NCBI GenBank assembly: GCA_964035575.1
Contig: OZ037884.1
Location: forward strand, 558,001 to 622,000
DNA length: 64,000 bases
Direction: 5' to 3'
DNA from: Rhynchopus sp. YZ270_cl-10
Lineage: Eukaryota > Euglenozoa > Diplonemea > Diplonemida > Diplonemidae
Position 1 is the stretch's first letter; each line of letters starts with the position of its first letter. The position numbers were made by a program, and so were the translations under genes. Below the pieces are notes generated by a model, which was not told the DNA's origin, ran no database searches, and saw nothing but the letters and a program-made list of their open reading frames with translations. Shown here piece after piece: positions 46,730-58,400 of this stretch.

Positions 46730-47860
46730 GGAAAATAGGAAATGGTGTGAGGGAAAAAAAAGGAAAAATAGGATTTCCAAAGATGTCATGTGTGGATGTG
46801 ACACTGTAGGGTATCTTTCAAAGACAGACTTTTCTTATTGTTTTCCCCATCAGCCACCTTTTTTTTAAACACAAAGAGGCTAAAGTCAAAGAAGGAGATC
46901 TTATTAACTTCTATTTTTTGTTTCTCAGTGCCCTGCGTCCCAGAGTGGTTTGCACTATCAACTTCAATTTGTTTTCTGCGCCCTTTCTGCTCTTGGTTGG
47001 ATGTGTGTTGTGCCTGCCTCCCATTTTATTATTTGTGTGTCAGACTTACTAACTGATGTGTTTGCATTCAAACGGGTTTTTGTTTAAAAAAAACTACAAA
47101 GCCTTAGGGCGACATTGTGTACAGATCCTACCTCGGTAGGTGATTGTCGATACAACAAAAACAAATCAATTTGTTTGCTTGTACACCCTATGGCTCTTGT
47201 GTGTTTCTTCCCTCTTTCTTTCTTTTTTTACCCTTTTTTGTGATGTGTACTTCTTGTCTATATAAAATCTTTTTGTGATGTGTAATATGCAGGTGTGTGC
47301 AAATTAGGCACACACCTGGTAACTCGTAAAACGTTCAAAAAAAAATCTACCAAAAAAAAAACGCCAACATTGAGTACAGACCCTATTGGCCCCTAAGTGG
47401 GTTCTTAGGCGATTGTCGACACAACAAAAACAAAAAAAAAAACGTGTACGTTTAGGAAGGTTACTTCCTATTAAGCCCGCCGACTCCATTTTCTTGGAGC
47501 TTCCAAGGACCGTACATGATCCGTTCCCAAAATGAATGGTAAAAAAAGTATTTCAACAAAAAATAGCTCTTATGGCAATCGGGAATAGAAAAAATCATGC
47601 ATTGTTTGGATCGGAGGTGTCCCTTTAGGGGTGCAGGGTGGGGCCCCTCTTGCTTGTGCACCTCTTTGCTCAACAATCACTCTTTCCCTCAAGCCTGGAG
47701 TGTTGTCCCTTTCGGGTGTGGGGTTACCAACGCTTCTTCTTCGAAAAAAAAAAAGTGTGCATTTTTTTTTTCTCCGACTCCAATTGGGCTATTACGGCCC
47801 TATTTAGTTATCGAACACATCCTTCAGTTGACCTTAAAGACACAACCCTTACACTTTCAA
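46730..47860. other. Intergenic with short repeats
   Basis: Holds hp-F (46928-46970) and two copies of a repeat ending GTGATTGTCGATACAAC (~47110-47165) and GCGATTGTCGACACAAC (~47370-47435). Nothing coding seen. Confidence 0.55.
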
Positions 47861-48588
47861 ATGTCTGGATACCAGGAGATGGAGAAGGGAGGAGGTGGTG
47901 GCGCCGGCGGTGGTGGCGGCGGGATCATGGACGGACAGCTGGACTGGGGCGGCAACGGCGGGAAGTGCTGGGAGTGCTGGGTGGTGGAGCCGTGCTGCGA
48001 CGGGTACTGCTGTGTGACGTGGTACTGCTGTGGATGCTTCAACGCATGCCACATGTACGCATGGTCGATGGACCAGCCCTGCGCCATTGTGAACCACTGC
48101 CTGCCGTACACATGCTGCGGGTCGTGCATGATGTGCTCCATGAGGTACAACATCCGCAAGAAGCTTGGCATCTCTGCTGGTGGACCCATGGAGGGCTTTG
48201 TGGGTGACTGCCTTATCTCCTACTGGTATGTCTAGGGTTTTATGTTCGGAACGTTTTCTCAAAGGGTTTTTTTCTGTTTTCTACTCTCTTATACAATACT
48301 TATCCTTTTGCACCTTCTTCTTTGAATACCAAGGAACTCCTCCACACATCATCCATATCATTTGCATTGTTCACCTTCCAGTTTGTTAATACTCTCTCAT
48401 TGTTCACCTGCCACCCACTCCCTCTCCCTCCCTCCCTCCCTCCCCTCAACAGCTGCGGAAGTTGCTCGCTCTGCCAGGAGCTGCGTGGAGCGCACGGCAG
48501 GGACGGGAAGAACTCGTGGGACTTCTTCGGCAAGCCCAAGCCCGAGGTCAAGGTGGACCCCATCAAGTTCCCCCCGTTCATGCAGTAG
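47861..48588 (+). CDS. PLAC8-family cysteine-rich protein, copy A
   Basis: Exons 47861-48225 and 48453-48588 (donor GTATGT, acceptor CCTCAACAG), 166 aa. A Gly-rich N-terminus leads to the PLAC8 domain: CCDGYCCVTWYCCGCFNACH, CCGSCMMCSMRYNIRKKLGI, then DCLISY joined across the intron to CCGSCSLCQELRG, which is the family's CCxxCxLCQE signature. PLAC8 proteins are small membrane-associated proteins linked to metal resistance (plant PCR) or cell-size control; the role here is unknown. Copy B lies 3.8 kb downstream. Both exons and the intron are almost the same in the two copies; only the N-terminal ~25 residues and the flanks differ. Confidence 0.9.
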
Positions 48589-51039
48589 GCTGCTGGGGCG
48601 TAGATGCCGCAAAACAAACAAAAAAACAAACAGAAAACGTTGTCTTCTTGTGTCTCACCCCCACCACCCCACCCCACCCCTCTTTTCATCTTTCACGTTC
48701 AAGTTTTTTTAAGGGACACAAAAGCTTTGAAATGGCGTTCGCTACCATCTTACTGCAGTGGGCGCTTTCAGTTTTATGTCGACCCTTCCAGCTCTGAATT
48801 TCCCCCTCCTCATCCCCCCCTCAAAAAAAAAAAAAAAAGAGAGAGAGAGAAAAAAAAGTGTCCAGCCTTCATTTCAATGAGAGAAGCCTATCCCGAGAGG
48901 GTGGGAGATTACTGATACAAACAAAGAGAAAAAAAAGGGGGGGGAAATGGTGGATCACATCATGTGTCTACATTAGTGCAAAAAACCAAGCTTCGAAAAA
49001 GAAAAAAAAATATTTTCCTCTAACAGTCCGAGGAATGACTTCCTTTGGACCTGTCTTCTGCCTTTTTTTCAATGATTGGTGCACGTTTTTTCCCCTCTGC
49101 GGAGTGATAGTGTCCTGCGTCCCGGCGTTTTGCACTCTCAACTTCTTTTTTTTTTTGTTTCTCTTACCGATTGAAGGCTGAGAGAATCAAACGGTGTGTG
49201 ATCAAAAACCTAAGTGGTTCCCGTGAAGTCTCCGTACTAGTTAAGAACGCGACCAGAAAACCCTCCCTCTTTTTTCTTTTTTTTTTTGGTTTTCCCGTGT
49301 AAAAGACTGTTTTCGGAAAATGACTTTGTAAAAACTGACTTTTGGTACCCACCGTATTATTATTTATTTCAGTAGTAATCTACAAAGCGTAGCTTTAAAG
49401 GAGAAATAATTCCTCCGATACGGTCGCCAAATCACCCCCCCTCCAACAGGGTGATTGAGCAATCAACGGAAAAACCTTTTTTCCCTTTATCTTATCATGA
49501 GTTATTATTTTTTCCCCTGCTTCTCTTATTTCAAAGGACAGAAAAAAAATACAAAAAAATACAAAAAGAGAATACAGAGAGAGTTCACCCATCTACTTCT
49601 GTTCGAGGCCTTTGTCTTTTATTTTTGGCCAAGGAGGCCAGATTCCCTTCCCATCTCCCCCCCTTTTTTTTATCAAGAAGTCTATTTCATGGATTAGAGT
49701 TATGTTGTGGTGTTTTTTTTTGTTTTCTTATCAGGGGATGTATGTGTGGGTGAAAAACACCGTTTCTTGTGCTGTCGGTTGTCACTCATATAGGCGTACA
49801 TCCCCGACAGCTGCCCCCTCTTTCATGGGCGGACAGCGAGAAGGGAGATACAAATTTATCTCACAACTTTTTTTTTTCTTCTGGTAAGATGGCCATGGCT
49901 TAGCTTCATCTTATAAAAGAAGAAGAAAAATTTCTCTTTTCTTTTTTTTTTTTTTTGTGTGTGTGTTATTTTTCCTTTTTCCCCCACGAGTTTCCCTCTT
50001 CCTACAACGTGACCTGTGCTAGAGGAAAAAAGCCCCTTTTTTTAAAATAGCGTAATAGCAGGAGAGGAGTGTGCATTTTTTTTCTTTTTTTTTTTAGCCA
50101 ACCATCGTCCACCCTTTCACGCAAAGGAATATATCGTTGAAGGGTGGCTAGGCTGCAAAGAGAGGCCTGGGTTCATCTTGCCTGTCCCTTTTTTTTTTTT
50201 TTTGTTTGTGTCTTTTTGCTGTCGCAGTTATGACATCCCGCCCATGACTGTCGTGCGCAGTATTGCACTACCCAACTTCACCATTTTTTAGACGTTTGTG
50301 CATGAGACACACATTTCGTCAATGTTCCCCATTTTTCGGCCCGAAACCAACTAAAAAAAACAAAATGTAGTCTCTTTTATCATCAGGCCACCTCCCCCCC
50401 ACCTCCTCGCTCTTCCCTTTTTTGCTCGAGTGATATCCTGCTTTACCAAAAAGCAATCGCCAAAAAAAAGACGCGCCACACCAAAAACCCTCCCTTTATT
50501 CTTTACAACTAATATCCCTTCCCCCTCGCCCTTGTTCTGGCTGGGTTATAGTGGTTATGTTCCTTATGGTTTCTTTGGCATTGAAATACCACTGCTGGTC
50601 TCAGTAGGGCTCCTGGTTGGGGGTCCGGTATTCGCACGCAGGTTTGAGACCAAGTGTCCTGCAGCTAGAACCTTGTTTGTGCTCGAGTCATCACTGATCT
50701 TGTTCAAATGCGGCACGTGTTCTGTGGTTTTTTTTTGTGAGCTATGGTGGAGACGGAGAGGACGATGTGGCAACAAAAGGTACCGCCAACTGCTCCAATG
50801 GTGTGATTGTCGGCAATTAGAAACATCATCGTCATCATCTTAGTAATATTCCATTCACGCTTCCGAAGCATCGGTTCGCCGAACAAAAGCCCCATGCGGT
50901 GGTCGTCTTTTTTACCCCCTGTTTTATGGGCTTTAATGAAATAGACATCCCGGCGCCCAGAAAAAAACAAAAGATACCAAAATTACCCTCACGTTTTCTT
51001 TGCAGATAAACACATATTTCGTTAAAAAAGTTTTAAACC
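48589..51039. other. Gene-free stretch between PLAC8-A and GILT
   Basis: Holds a weak hp-B (48950), hp-F (49098), an hp-C-like remnant (49885), hp-C (50140) and hp-D (50291). ORFs near 50430-50840 have no recognisable protein. A and T runs dominate. Confidence 0.55.
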
Positions 51040-51669
51040 ATGCAGACCCTCCAGGCTGTTGTGTTGGCGTCCCTCGCGTTTGTGTCCGTCTCCGCCCAGG
51101 AGAAGACGAACGTGACTTGGTACACTGAGGCTATGTGACCCGGATGCAGGGAGTCCATGGACCCCGTGATGAAAGTACTCAGGGGGGACGGGATTCTGAC
51201 GATTATGAACTGGGACTACGTGCCGTACGGGAACGCACGTAACGAGAGCGGTAAGATTGTGTGCCAGCACGGCACGACTGAGTGCACTGGGAACATGGCT
51301 GAGGCGTGTGTGATGGACATTACCAAGTACGACGTGCTCACCTACATGACGTTCGCTGAGTGCGTCGAGAGCACCAGCGAGAAGCTGACGGACCTGCAGA
51401 AGTGTGCCGAGAAGCAGAACCTCGACTGGTCCACCATCCAGACCTGCATGTCTGGCAGCCAGGGGGCAAACCTCATCAACATTGCGGGCAAGAAGACTGA
51501 GAAGCAGAACATCCCCTACACCCCGTACTTCTTTGGCCACGGGAAGGAGATCCAGGACCCCAGCGACATCACCAAGATCGTGTGCAACCTGTGGACAGGA
51601 ACCAAGCCGGGATGCTGCACATCCACGAACGACTCTCCGGCACTGAACATCACGCGTTCGTTCGCGTGA
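51040..51669 (+). CDS. GILT-family thiol reductase, probable selenoprotein
   Basis: 209 aa if the in-frame TGA at 51136-51138 (codon 33) is read as selenocysteine. Signal peptide MQTLQAVVLASLAFVSVSA. The redox site reads WYTEAM-TGA-PGCRES; family members have YxEALCxxC there, so the TGA lies exactly on the first cysteine of the CXXC pair, giving UxxC with Cys36. The GILT signature CQHGTTECTGNMAEAC matches CQHGx2ECx2Nx4C exactly, and the later PYTPYFFGHG and VCNLWTG blocks are also typical. GILT enzymes reduce protein disulfides at low pH in lysosomes. No frameshift and no other in-frame stop until the terminal TGA. Acceptor TTTGCAG at 51005, 35 nt before the ATG. I could not find a clear SECIS element in the next ~450 nt. 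Alternatives: a recent nonsense mutation or stop readthrough. Confidence 0.85.
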
Positions 51670-52363
51670 ACCCTCGGTGTTTACTGAAGGAAACTGTTGT
51701 TCTATGATAAAAAAAATACCCAGCTTTTTATTTTTTACACTTTCTTTTCGTGGCGTGCTTTGCACCAATCACCTTTTATGGTGTGTGTGTTGTGCGGAGG
51801 CATTGCTGTTTGTGAATGCGTGTGGCATATAAGTGTACAAATAAGACAAATGTTTTGTCCGTTCTTTGGTGAAATGTTCCATTTCTTGAGCTTTCTGGGG
51901 TGGGGGTCCTTTTTGCGAAGCGGCTTTTCTGGTGCACAGGCTTGTCCGCTTGACCACCTGACCTGTAACGGAACTGTGTGGCCGTGTCTGCATGCTTTTG
52001 TGAAGACACAAACACTTTAGACGTTTTCTTGAAAAACGGATCGTTTGTTGCTCTGATGGGGAGGGTCTCTGCACCACCCCCTTTATATGCACACGGCGTG
52101 AACAGTGAAAGTACAGACCATTGGCTTTTGGACATACACTGCGACTAGTTAGCTGCACTCCCAGCCCCCACCCTTTTTTCCCTTGCAATAATAAACGTTA
52201 TAAAAAAGACACCCCTCCCACCCTTCCTCTCTGTATTTTGTACCGAGGTGCACAGCAGTGCATACCTATTTTCGAACCCACCCCTACCCTCCACCCTCCA
52301 CCCTCCACCCTCTCCACACACTCACCACCAGGGCTACACTAGAACAGCACCTTTTAACTCAAC
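51670..52363. other. GILT 3' flank and PLAC8-B upstream region
   Basis: Probable 3' UTR of GILT, then C-rich sequence (CCACCCTCCACCC repeats, ~52270-52320) leading to the PLAC8-B start. Holds CACCACCAG and AGAACAG, candidate trans-splice acceptors. Confidence 0.5.
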
Positions 52364-53066
52364 ATGTCTAACTACAAAGAGATGGGCGGCGGCAGCGGTG
52401 GTGGCGGCGGGATCATGGACGGACAGCTGGACTGGGGCGGCAACGGCGGGAAGTGCTGGGAGTGCTGGGTGGTGGAGCCGTGCTGCGACGGGTACTGCTG
52501 TGTGACGTGGTACTGCTGTGGATGCTTCAACGCATGCCACATGTACGCATGGTCGATGGACCAGCCCTGCGCCATTGTGAACCACTGCCTGCCGTACACA
52601 TGCTGCGGGTCGTGCATGATGTGCTCCATGAGGTACAACATCCGCAAGAAGCTTGGCATCTCTGCTGGTGGACCCATGGAGGGCTTTGTGGGTGACTGCC
52701 TTATCTCCTACTGGTATGTCTAGGGTTTTATGTTCGGAACGTTTTCTCAAAGGGTTTTTTTCTGTCTTCTACTCTCTTATGCAATACTTATCCTTTTGCA
52801 CCTTCTTCTTTGAATACCAAGGAACTCCTCCACACATCATCCATATCATTTGCATTGTTAACCTTCCAGTTTGTTAATACTCTCTCATTGTTCACCTACC
52901 ACCCTCTCCCTCCCTCCCTCCCCTCAACAGCTGCGGAAGTTGCTCGCTCTGCCAGGAGCTGCGTGGAGCGCACGGCAGGGACGGGAAGAACTCGTGGGAC
53001 TTCTTCGGCAAGCCCAAGCCCGAGGTCAAGGTGGACCCCATCAAGTTCCCCCCGTTCATGCAGTAG
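52364..53066 (+). CDS. PLAC8-family cysteine-rich protein, copy B
   Basis: Exons 52364-52713 and 52931-53066, 161 aa. From GIMDGQLDWGG onward the protein is identical to copy A as far as I can compare. The N-terminus (MSNYKEMGGGSGGGGG) is shorter. The intron is also nearly identical, with a few base changes and a shorter pyrimidine tract before the acceptor. Divergence resumes shortly after the stop codon. This points to a recent segmental duplication or gene conversion. Confidence 0.9.
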
Positions 53067-54975
53067 GCTGCTGGGGCGTAGATGCCGTCGCTGCAGAACA
53101 TACAGAGTGCAGACATGTCCCCCCTGCTTACCCACACCATAGAAGTTACAGGATATCGTTCTCCCCTCTCCCACCCTTCCCACTGTCAGTAGTATATACA
53201 ACGTTCTTATCTTTTGTTATTTTATTATCCGGTAAAAATGGAGAAGGACAAGAAGAAAACATTTTTTGTTTTGTTTTTTGTTTTGTTTTGAAGATATGGT
53301 CAGCTGTTTTTTTTGGGCTGAAAACCAAAAAATTCAAAAGTTGTCGGGACAAAAAAAACCCCGAATTTATTCCCCCCCCTTTTTTTTGACGGTGTGCAAA
53401 AAAAGCAAAAATAAAGTTTGGAAAAAAAAAGAGAAAAAAAACTGGTATAATTGAATGTGTGATATTCACACCTTTTATCTCCTGGTGTCCTGGTCTTCAG
53501 GTGCAGTGGAAAAAAAATTGGTAAAATCTTTTTTGAAGAGTGGAGTTCATCCTCGGGTGTCTACACTAATACGACCAAGTTTTCAACAATCGCATTATTG
53601 ACGTTGAACTGGAAATCATCTCTCAAATAATGCCGATGGGTACACAGTTTTCGGACGTTTTTTGGGTGCTGTACCTTTGATGCACCCTAACCTTATATAA
53701 AGGTGTTCATTTGTACAGCACCTGGTCTTCTTATGACAACGTTCGCCATTGCAGCTACAATTTCAATTAAAAAAAAAAAACAAATATAAAAGGAGGAGGG
53801 GAGGAGTGCCTCCTGTGAAATGCCATGGCGTTCGTGCCCCCTTTTTTGCTCTTCTGTTTTCCTCCCCCCCCACCCCCTCATTGTGTATGTTTAAAAATAT
53901 GGAGGAAGTGATGTGTGGAGACTGAGTGTTTTTATTGTTCCACTTTTATGTTTTTTTAAAATGTTTTTTTTTTGTTGAAAATTTGACAACAGGCACTTAC
54001 CTTGCCACTCTGGGGGGGTTTTTCTTACAGTTTTTTAGCTGATATGCAATTTTTTTTTTTGAAGAGAAATCATATAAAATGATTTAGGCGACCCATCACC
54101 AGGAAGATTGCAATCAGCAGTACCAACTCTTTTGTTTATGATGTAGAGAGAATTTTTGTTCTTTTAGTTTTCTCTGTTTTCTTTTTCTCATGCGAGCCCT
54201 TTTTGTGTGTGTGTGTGTGAATCCTATTTATCGAGATCCACACGCCCCTTTTCAATATAAAAAGATGTGTGTGTGAAAAGCCCATGACTTGTTTATCTGT
54301 TGTGGAGAGTCCTTTTTTTGTTTAGCTATTCCATCTCTGTTGTTGCCCACTTGTAAAAATCCACCCCCCAAAAAAAAAAGCAAAAAAAAGAGATAGCGTC
54401 AATACGTTCCCCCCCTCGATTCCTGTACTCACTCTGAAAAATATAGTTCCACCCCCTTCTTTTGTTAGTGTACAGAGAAAGTTTCTGTCGCGGTGCAGTA
54501 GATGGCGTACCGCAGTGTAGGTGCTTCGATGCAACAAAACGAACAACAAAAGAGACCAACTTTTGCGCGATGATGTGCAGTCCGGATAACAAAGTGGAGA
54601 ACCATGTGCCTGCGCCCACGACGTTGCAGGACACTTACTGGACGGTGGTGTTACTAGTGTAACTAGTCGTACTACAAATGTACACTAGTTGTAAAACACC
54701 ACTCATTAGGACTAGTAGGACTTCGTCCCCCTGGCTAGTCTGTGCCGTGTATGCGTTCTCTACCCACCTTCTCCCATAAACAACATAAACCCCACACAGA
54801 CACACCACACCTTTGATAGATGGTCTGAGGCACATAACGCGATAGTGCCTATCTTGTTTTCCTTTCCCTTCTTCTTCTTCTTCTTCCTTGCAACACCACC
54901 CTTAGGTGACTAAGCAAGGCTTAGCTTCATCTTCTCCCCAACCCCCCTTCTCTCTCTCCTCTTGGTTGTCGGTCT
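53067..54975. other. Gene-free stretch with short repeats
   Basis: Holds hp-B (53539), hp-C (54905) and a 58-bp MITE. Otherwise T- and A-rich sequence with nothing recognisable. Confidence 0.55.
54645..54702. mobile_element. 58-bp hairpin MITE
   Basis: Imperfect inverted ends GTGGTGTTACTAGTGT and ACACTAGTTGTAAAACACCAC-type complement. No target duplication established. Confidence 0.5.
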
Positions 54976-55407
54976 ATGTACGGCGTGCTGGGATGTGTTG
55001 TGTTGCTTGCCGTCAGTGCGTGGGGTATGGACCCGGCAAGTCATGTACCTACACCGGTACCTGATGTGTGCAGTGCGTTGACGTGTCTTGAGTCGATGTG
55101 CTGTGAGGGGTTAATGTGTACGGCTGAGTTTTTGTGCGTAAAGGAGCAGAATGGGCTGTCAAGTGGCACAATAACGTTGATTTCGGGTGCTATCCTTGGG
55201 TTCTGCTTTGCGTTTGCTGTAGGACTCTATTTTGGCATCTGGAAGCTTGCGAAGAGCAGTCCAGAAAACCCCCCTACAGAGCTCGAATCGAAGGACTCCC
55301 CAACGGGGGTGTCCAGCTCGAGCACGTTCCCTGCAGGGTTTTCGCACCCAGCGTTCAGCGATTCGGGCGCAGAGATAACACAGTCAGAAATACCGAATGG
55401 GGTATAA
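54976..55407 (+). CDS. Type I membrane protein, Cys-rich ectodomain
   Basis: Single exon, 143 aa. Signal peptide (MYGVLGCVVLLAVSAWG), a short ectodomain with seven cysteines (VCSALTCLESMCCEGLMC, then FLCVK), one transmembrane segment (TLISGAILGFCFAFAVGLYF) and a Ser/Pro-rich cytoplasmic tail of ~60 residues. Not recognised; a small surface receptor or scaffold is possible. An hp-C repeat ends 40 nt before the start, and a CTCTCTCTCCTCTT tract lies between. Confidence 0.7.
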   Translation: MYGVLGCVVLLAVSAWGMDPASHVPTPVPDVCSALTCLESMCCEGLMCTAEFLCVKEQNGLSSGTITLISGAILGFCFAFAVGLYFGIWKLAKSSPENPPTELESKDSPTGVSSSSTFPAGFSHPAFSDSGAEITQSEIPNGV

Positions 55408-58400
55408 AGGCTAGGGGGATAGGTTACATTCGGGCATCCTACAATTTTTTGTACAATATTTATTTCTTGTTGATTTGAAGGTGGGGTGGGAGAGTGGGGT
55501 GGGGTGGGGGGGAATGTGGAGGGGTTGTAAAGGTGACTAAGGGCACGGTGGAGCTTAGGTTCATCTTACAAACGTTTCATGGTGCATGTGTTGACCCTCT
55601 CAAAATGCTTTCAATTATGTGAACTGAAAGTATATGAATCTAAACGTTTCATTTTTTTTTTTTTCATGTGAGTAAAATATCCATGACCTGCAATCTGAAA
55701 AAGGACTCAATGCAGTTTCGGGGTGTGAGCGAGGGCGGGTGGGGGAGGAGGGTAATGGTGGCAGATGTCGGAATTTTCCGGAAAATTTCCAGAATTAGGA
55801 AACAGCCTGGAGGAGCGGGTTGAACGTTATTGGCGCGTGTACCTACGATGGTTTGTGCCAATACCCACCCAAACTGTGTACTGTGTACTGTGTACTGTGT
55901 ACTGTGTACTGTGTACTGTGTACTGTGTACTGTGTACTGTGTACTGTGTACTGTGTACTGTGTACTGTGTACTGTGTACTGTGTACTGTGTACTGTGTAC
56001 TGTGTACTGTGTACTGTGTACTGTGTACTGTGTACTGTGTACTGTGTACTGTGTACTGTGTACTGTGTACTGTGTACTGTGTACTGTGTACTGTGTACTG
56101 TGTACTGTGTACTGTGTACTGTGTACTGTGTACTGTGTACTGTGTACTGTGTACTGTGTACTGTGTACTGTGTACTGTGTACTGTGTACTGTGTACTGTG
56201 TACTGTGTACTGTGTACTGTGTACTGTGTACTGTGTACTGTGTACTGTGTACTGTGTACTGTGTACTGTGTACTGTGTACTGTGTACTGTGTACTGTGTA
56301 CTGTGTACTGTGTACTGTGTACTGTGTACTGTGTACTGTGTACTGTGTACTGTGTACTGTGTACTGTGTACTGTGTACTGTGTACTGTGTACTGTGTACT
56401 GTGTACTGTGTACTGTGTACTGTGTACTGTGTACTGTGTACTGTGTACAGTGTACAGTGAGTCACCTAAAGGGGTTCTGCTCAACGAAAGTGGCCGATTT
56501 TTTTTTTTATTTCACCCAGACCCAGCCCGGAAATCTCGAAAAGCGCGGTTTCTGGGTGTTTTACTGGGCCAAACCCTCACAGAAGCCAAAAAACCCTGTT
56601 TTTGCCCGATTTCGCCCGATTTCACCCGATTTCGCCCGGATTTCACCGGGGTTGGGGACACCCCATCAAAATACATCAAAATACATCAAAATACATCAAA
56701 ATACATCACAATACACGTGTATTGTAATGTATTTTGATGTATTTTGCGTATTCCAATGGGCTCCCATCACAATACTGCCACCATTAGAGGAGGGTAGGTC
56801 CTACGGCATCTATGCTTGTTTCTTTTTTCTTGGTATAATGTCACGCATATTTCTTCTTGGTACATTTTTTTTTTGTCGAGAGGGTTTTGTATTTCTAGTA
56901 TTTTATTTTCTTATGGCAAGGCACCCTCATTCATTGTCTCAAAAGGCGTTCTGATAAAACCGATGAAAAAACGTCGCTATTCCGGACTATATATGAAAGG
57001 TGGGAGGGGAGACACGAGACAGTCCAAGAGGGTGTTTTGCGGGGTTGTTGCTCTTTTTTTTTTTTCTCTTCTTCCTTTGCCTTGTTTTGTTGAAACAGAA
57101 ATTTGAAAGTGGGACTGACTGCTGCCTTTTTTGTTTTTTTAGTCGAAGCCAACGAAAATTGCTCTTCACAATCGCTGGCGTTGCACAAACAAAGGCGAAA
57201 GACGGTAAAAACAATGGACCTTTTTTAAAAGGTGACTAATCAAACGAGAATGAATAACCAATGTTCAAAACATTAAGTAATCTAATCAGACTAATCAAAC
57301 GAGAAGCTTAGGTTCATCTCAAAAACTGTTTTTTTTTAAAGGTGGTTAAATGCGAGAATCTTAGGTTCACTGTGTCAACGTTTGAAACTGTGTATGCCAA
57401 ATGAAGTGCTCTCTGGGGTTCGATAACCCACGGAGAACCGGTGCTCTGCTTCCGCTGATGTGCGGTGAGTCGTTTGCACTTTCAACTTCTCCTTTTCCCC
57501 CCCCTATTTTTTTTTTTTGGATCACAATAGTTTTTCTACCATACTATCTTCGACTCTCCCTCCAATAGTTTACTTTACCAAAGGCGAATATTAACGCTAT
57601 GAGGGCTTAGGACAGCCTTCTAACTTTGTGTTTTCTTCTTTTCATTATTTTTGGGCGTGCCAGCGTTTTGCAGGGCTTTTTTTTTCCTTGAGCGTTTTTT
57701 TTTCTTCTTTCAGTGCCTGCGCCCGCCCTTTGTACGGTGAGGTTTTGCACTTTTTTCTCTTTCTTCACCTCATTTTCTCCCTTCCCATCCCCCTGGGGCT
57801 CTCTCCCCACTACAAGACAAGAATCGCGAAAACAACATTTTTTTTTGTCAGCACAGAGGGGAGGGGCTCACCCCCACTCACACCCCCCCTCAGTTAGAGA
57901 ACATATTCTTTTTTTCCAGGGAAAATCCAATTTTTTTTTTCCCCTATTTTTTTTCTTCTTATCTTTCCTTTTATTTCAAAGCAATGTACCTCGTGAGGTA
58001 CGTTCATCTTTCTGAACATTTTTTTTTTTTTGAATTTTTTTTTTAGAGCGTAGGTGAACAACGGTAGAAGTCCAATGACACGGGCTGTGGGGACTCTTTC
58101 TTTTGGTGATAAGTGGTAAAGATGTGTGTACACGAGAGGTGCATTCATTTCATTAGACAAAGAGGAAAGAAAAAATAATAAACGAGTCCACTTTGTTCTC
58201 ATAACCACAAACAAACAAATAAACAAAGCAAGGGTACTTCTTTGTAGCACCCTCTATGCCTTCTTTTTTTGTAAAAAAAGAATGTATATGAAATAATCCT
58301 GTAGGGCCCAACTACCTACGGGGTGTCACCATCTGATGGACGCAGCAGTGATGAGGTCTTATCGTGATCACAGCAGGTCCCTACGTCCTGCTTTTATCTG

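Noticed and set aside
50430-50843. 137-codon ORF as a membrane protein gene
   Set aside because: Composition follows local simple sequence, there is no acceptor context, and no recognisable motif.
51670-52120. SECIS candidates starting at ATGAT (51704), GTGAA (51811) and GTGAA (52000)
   Set aside because: None gives a stem of proper length with an AA apical loop and a 3' GA partner.
57391-57490. GGGGTTCGATAACCC in hp-F as a Pol III B box, making hp-F a tRNA-derived SINE
   Set aside because: The match to GGTTCGANTCC is partial, no A box lies at the right distance upstream, and other hp families lack it.
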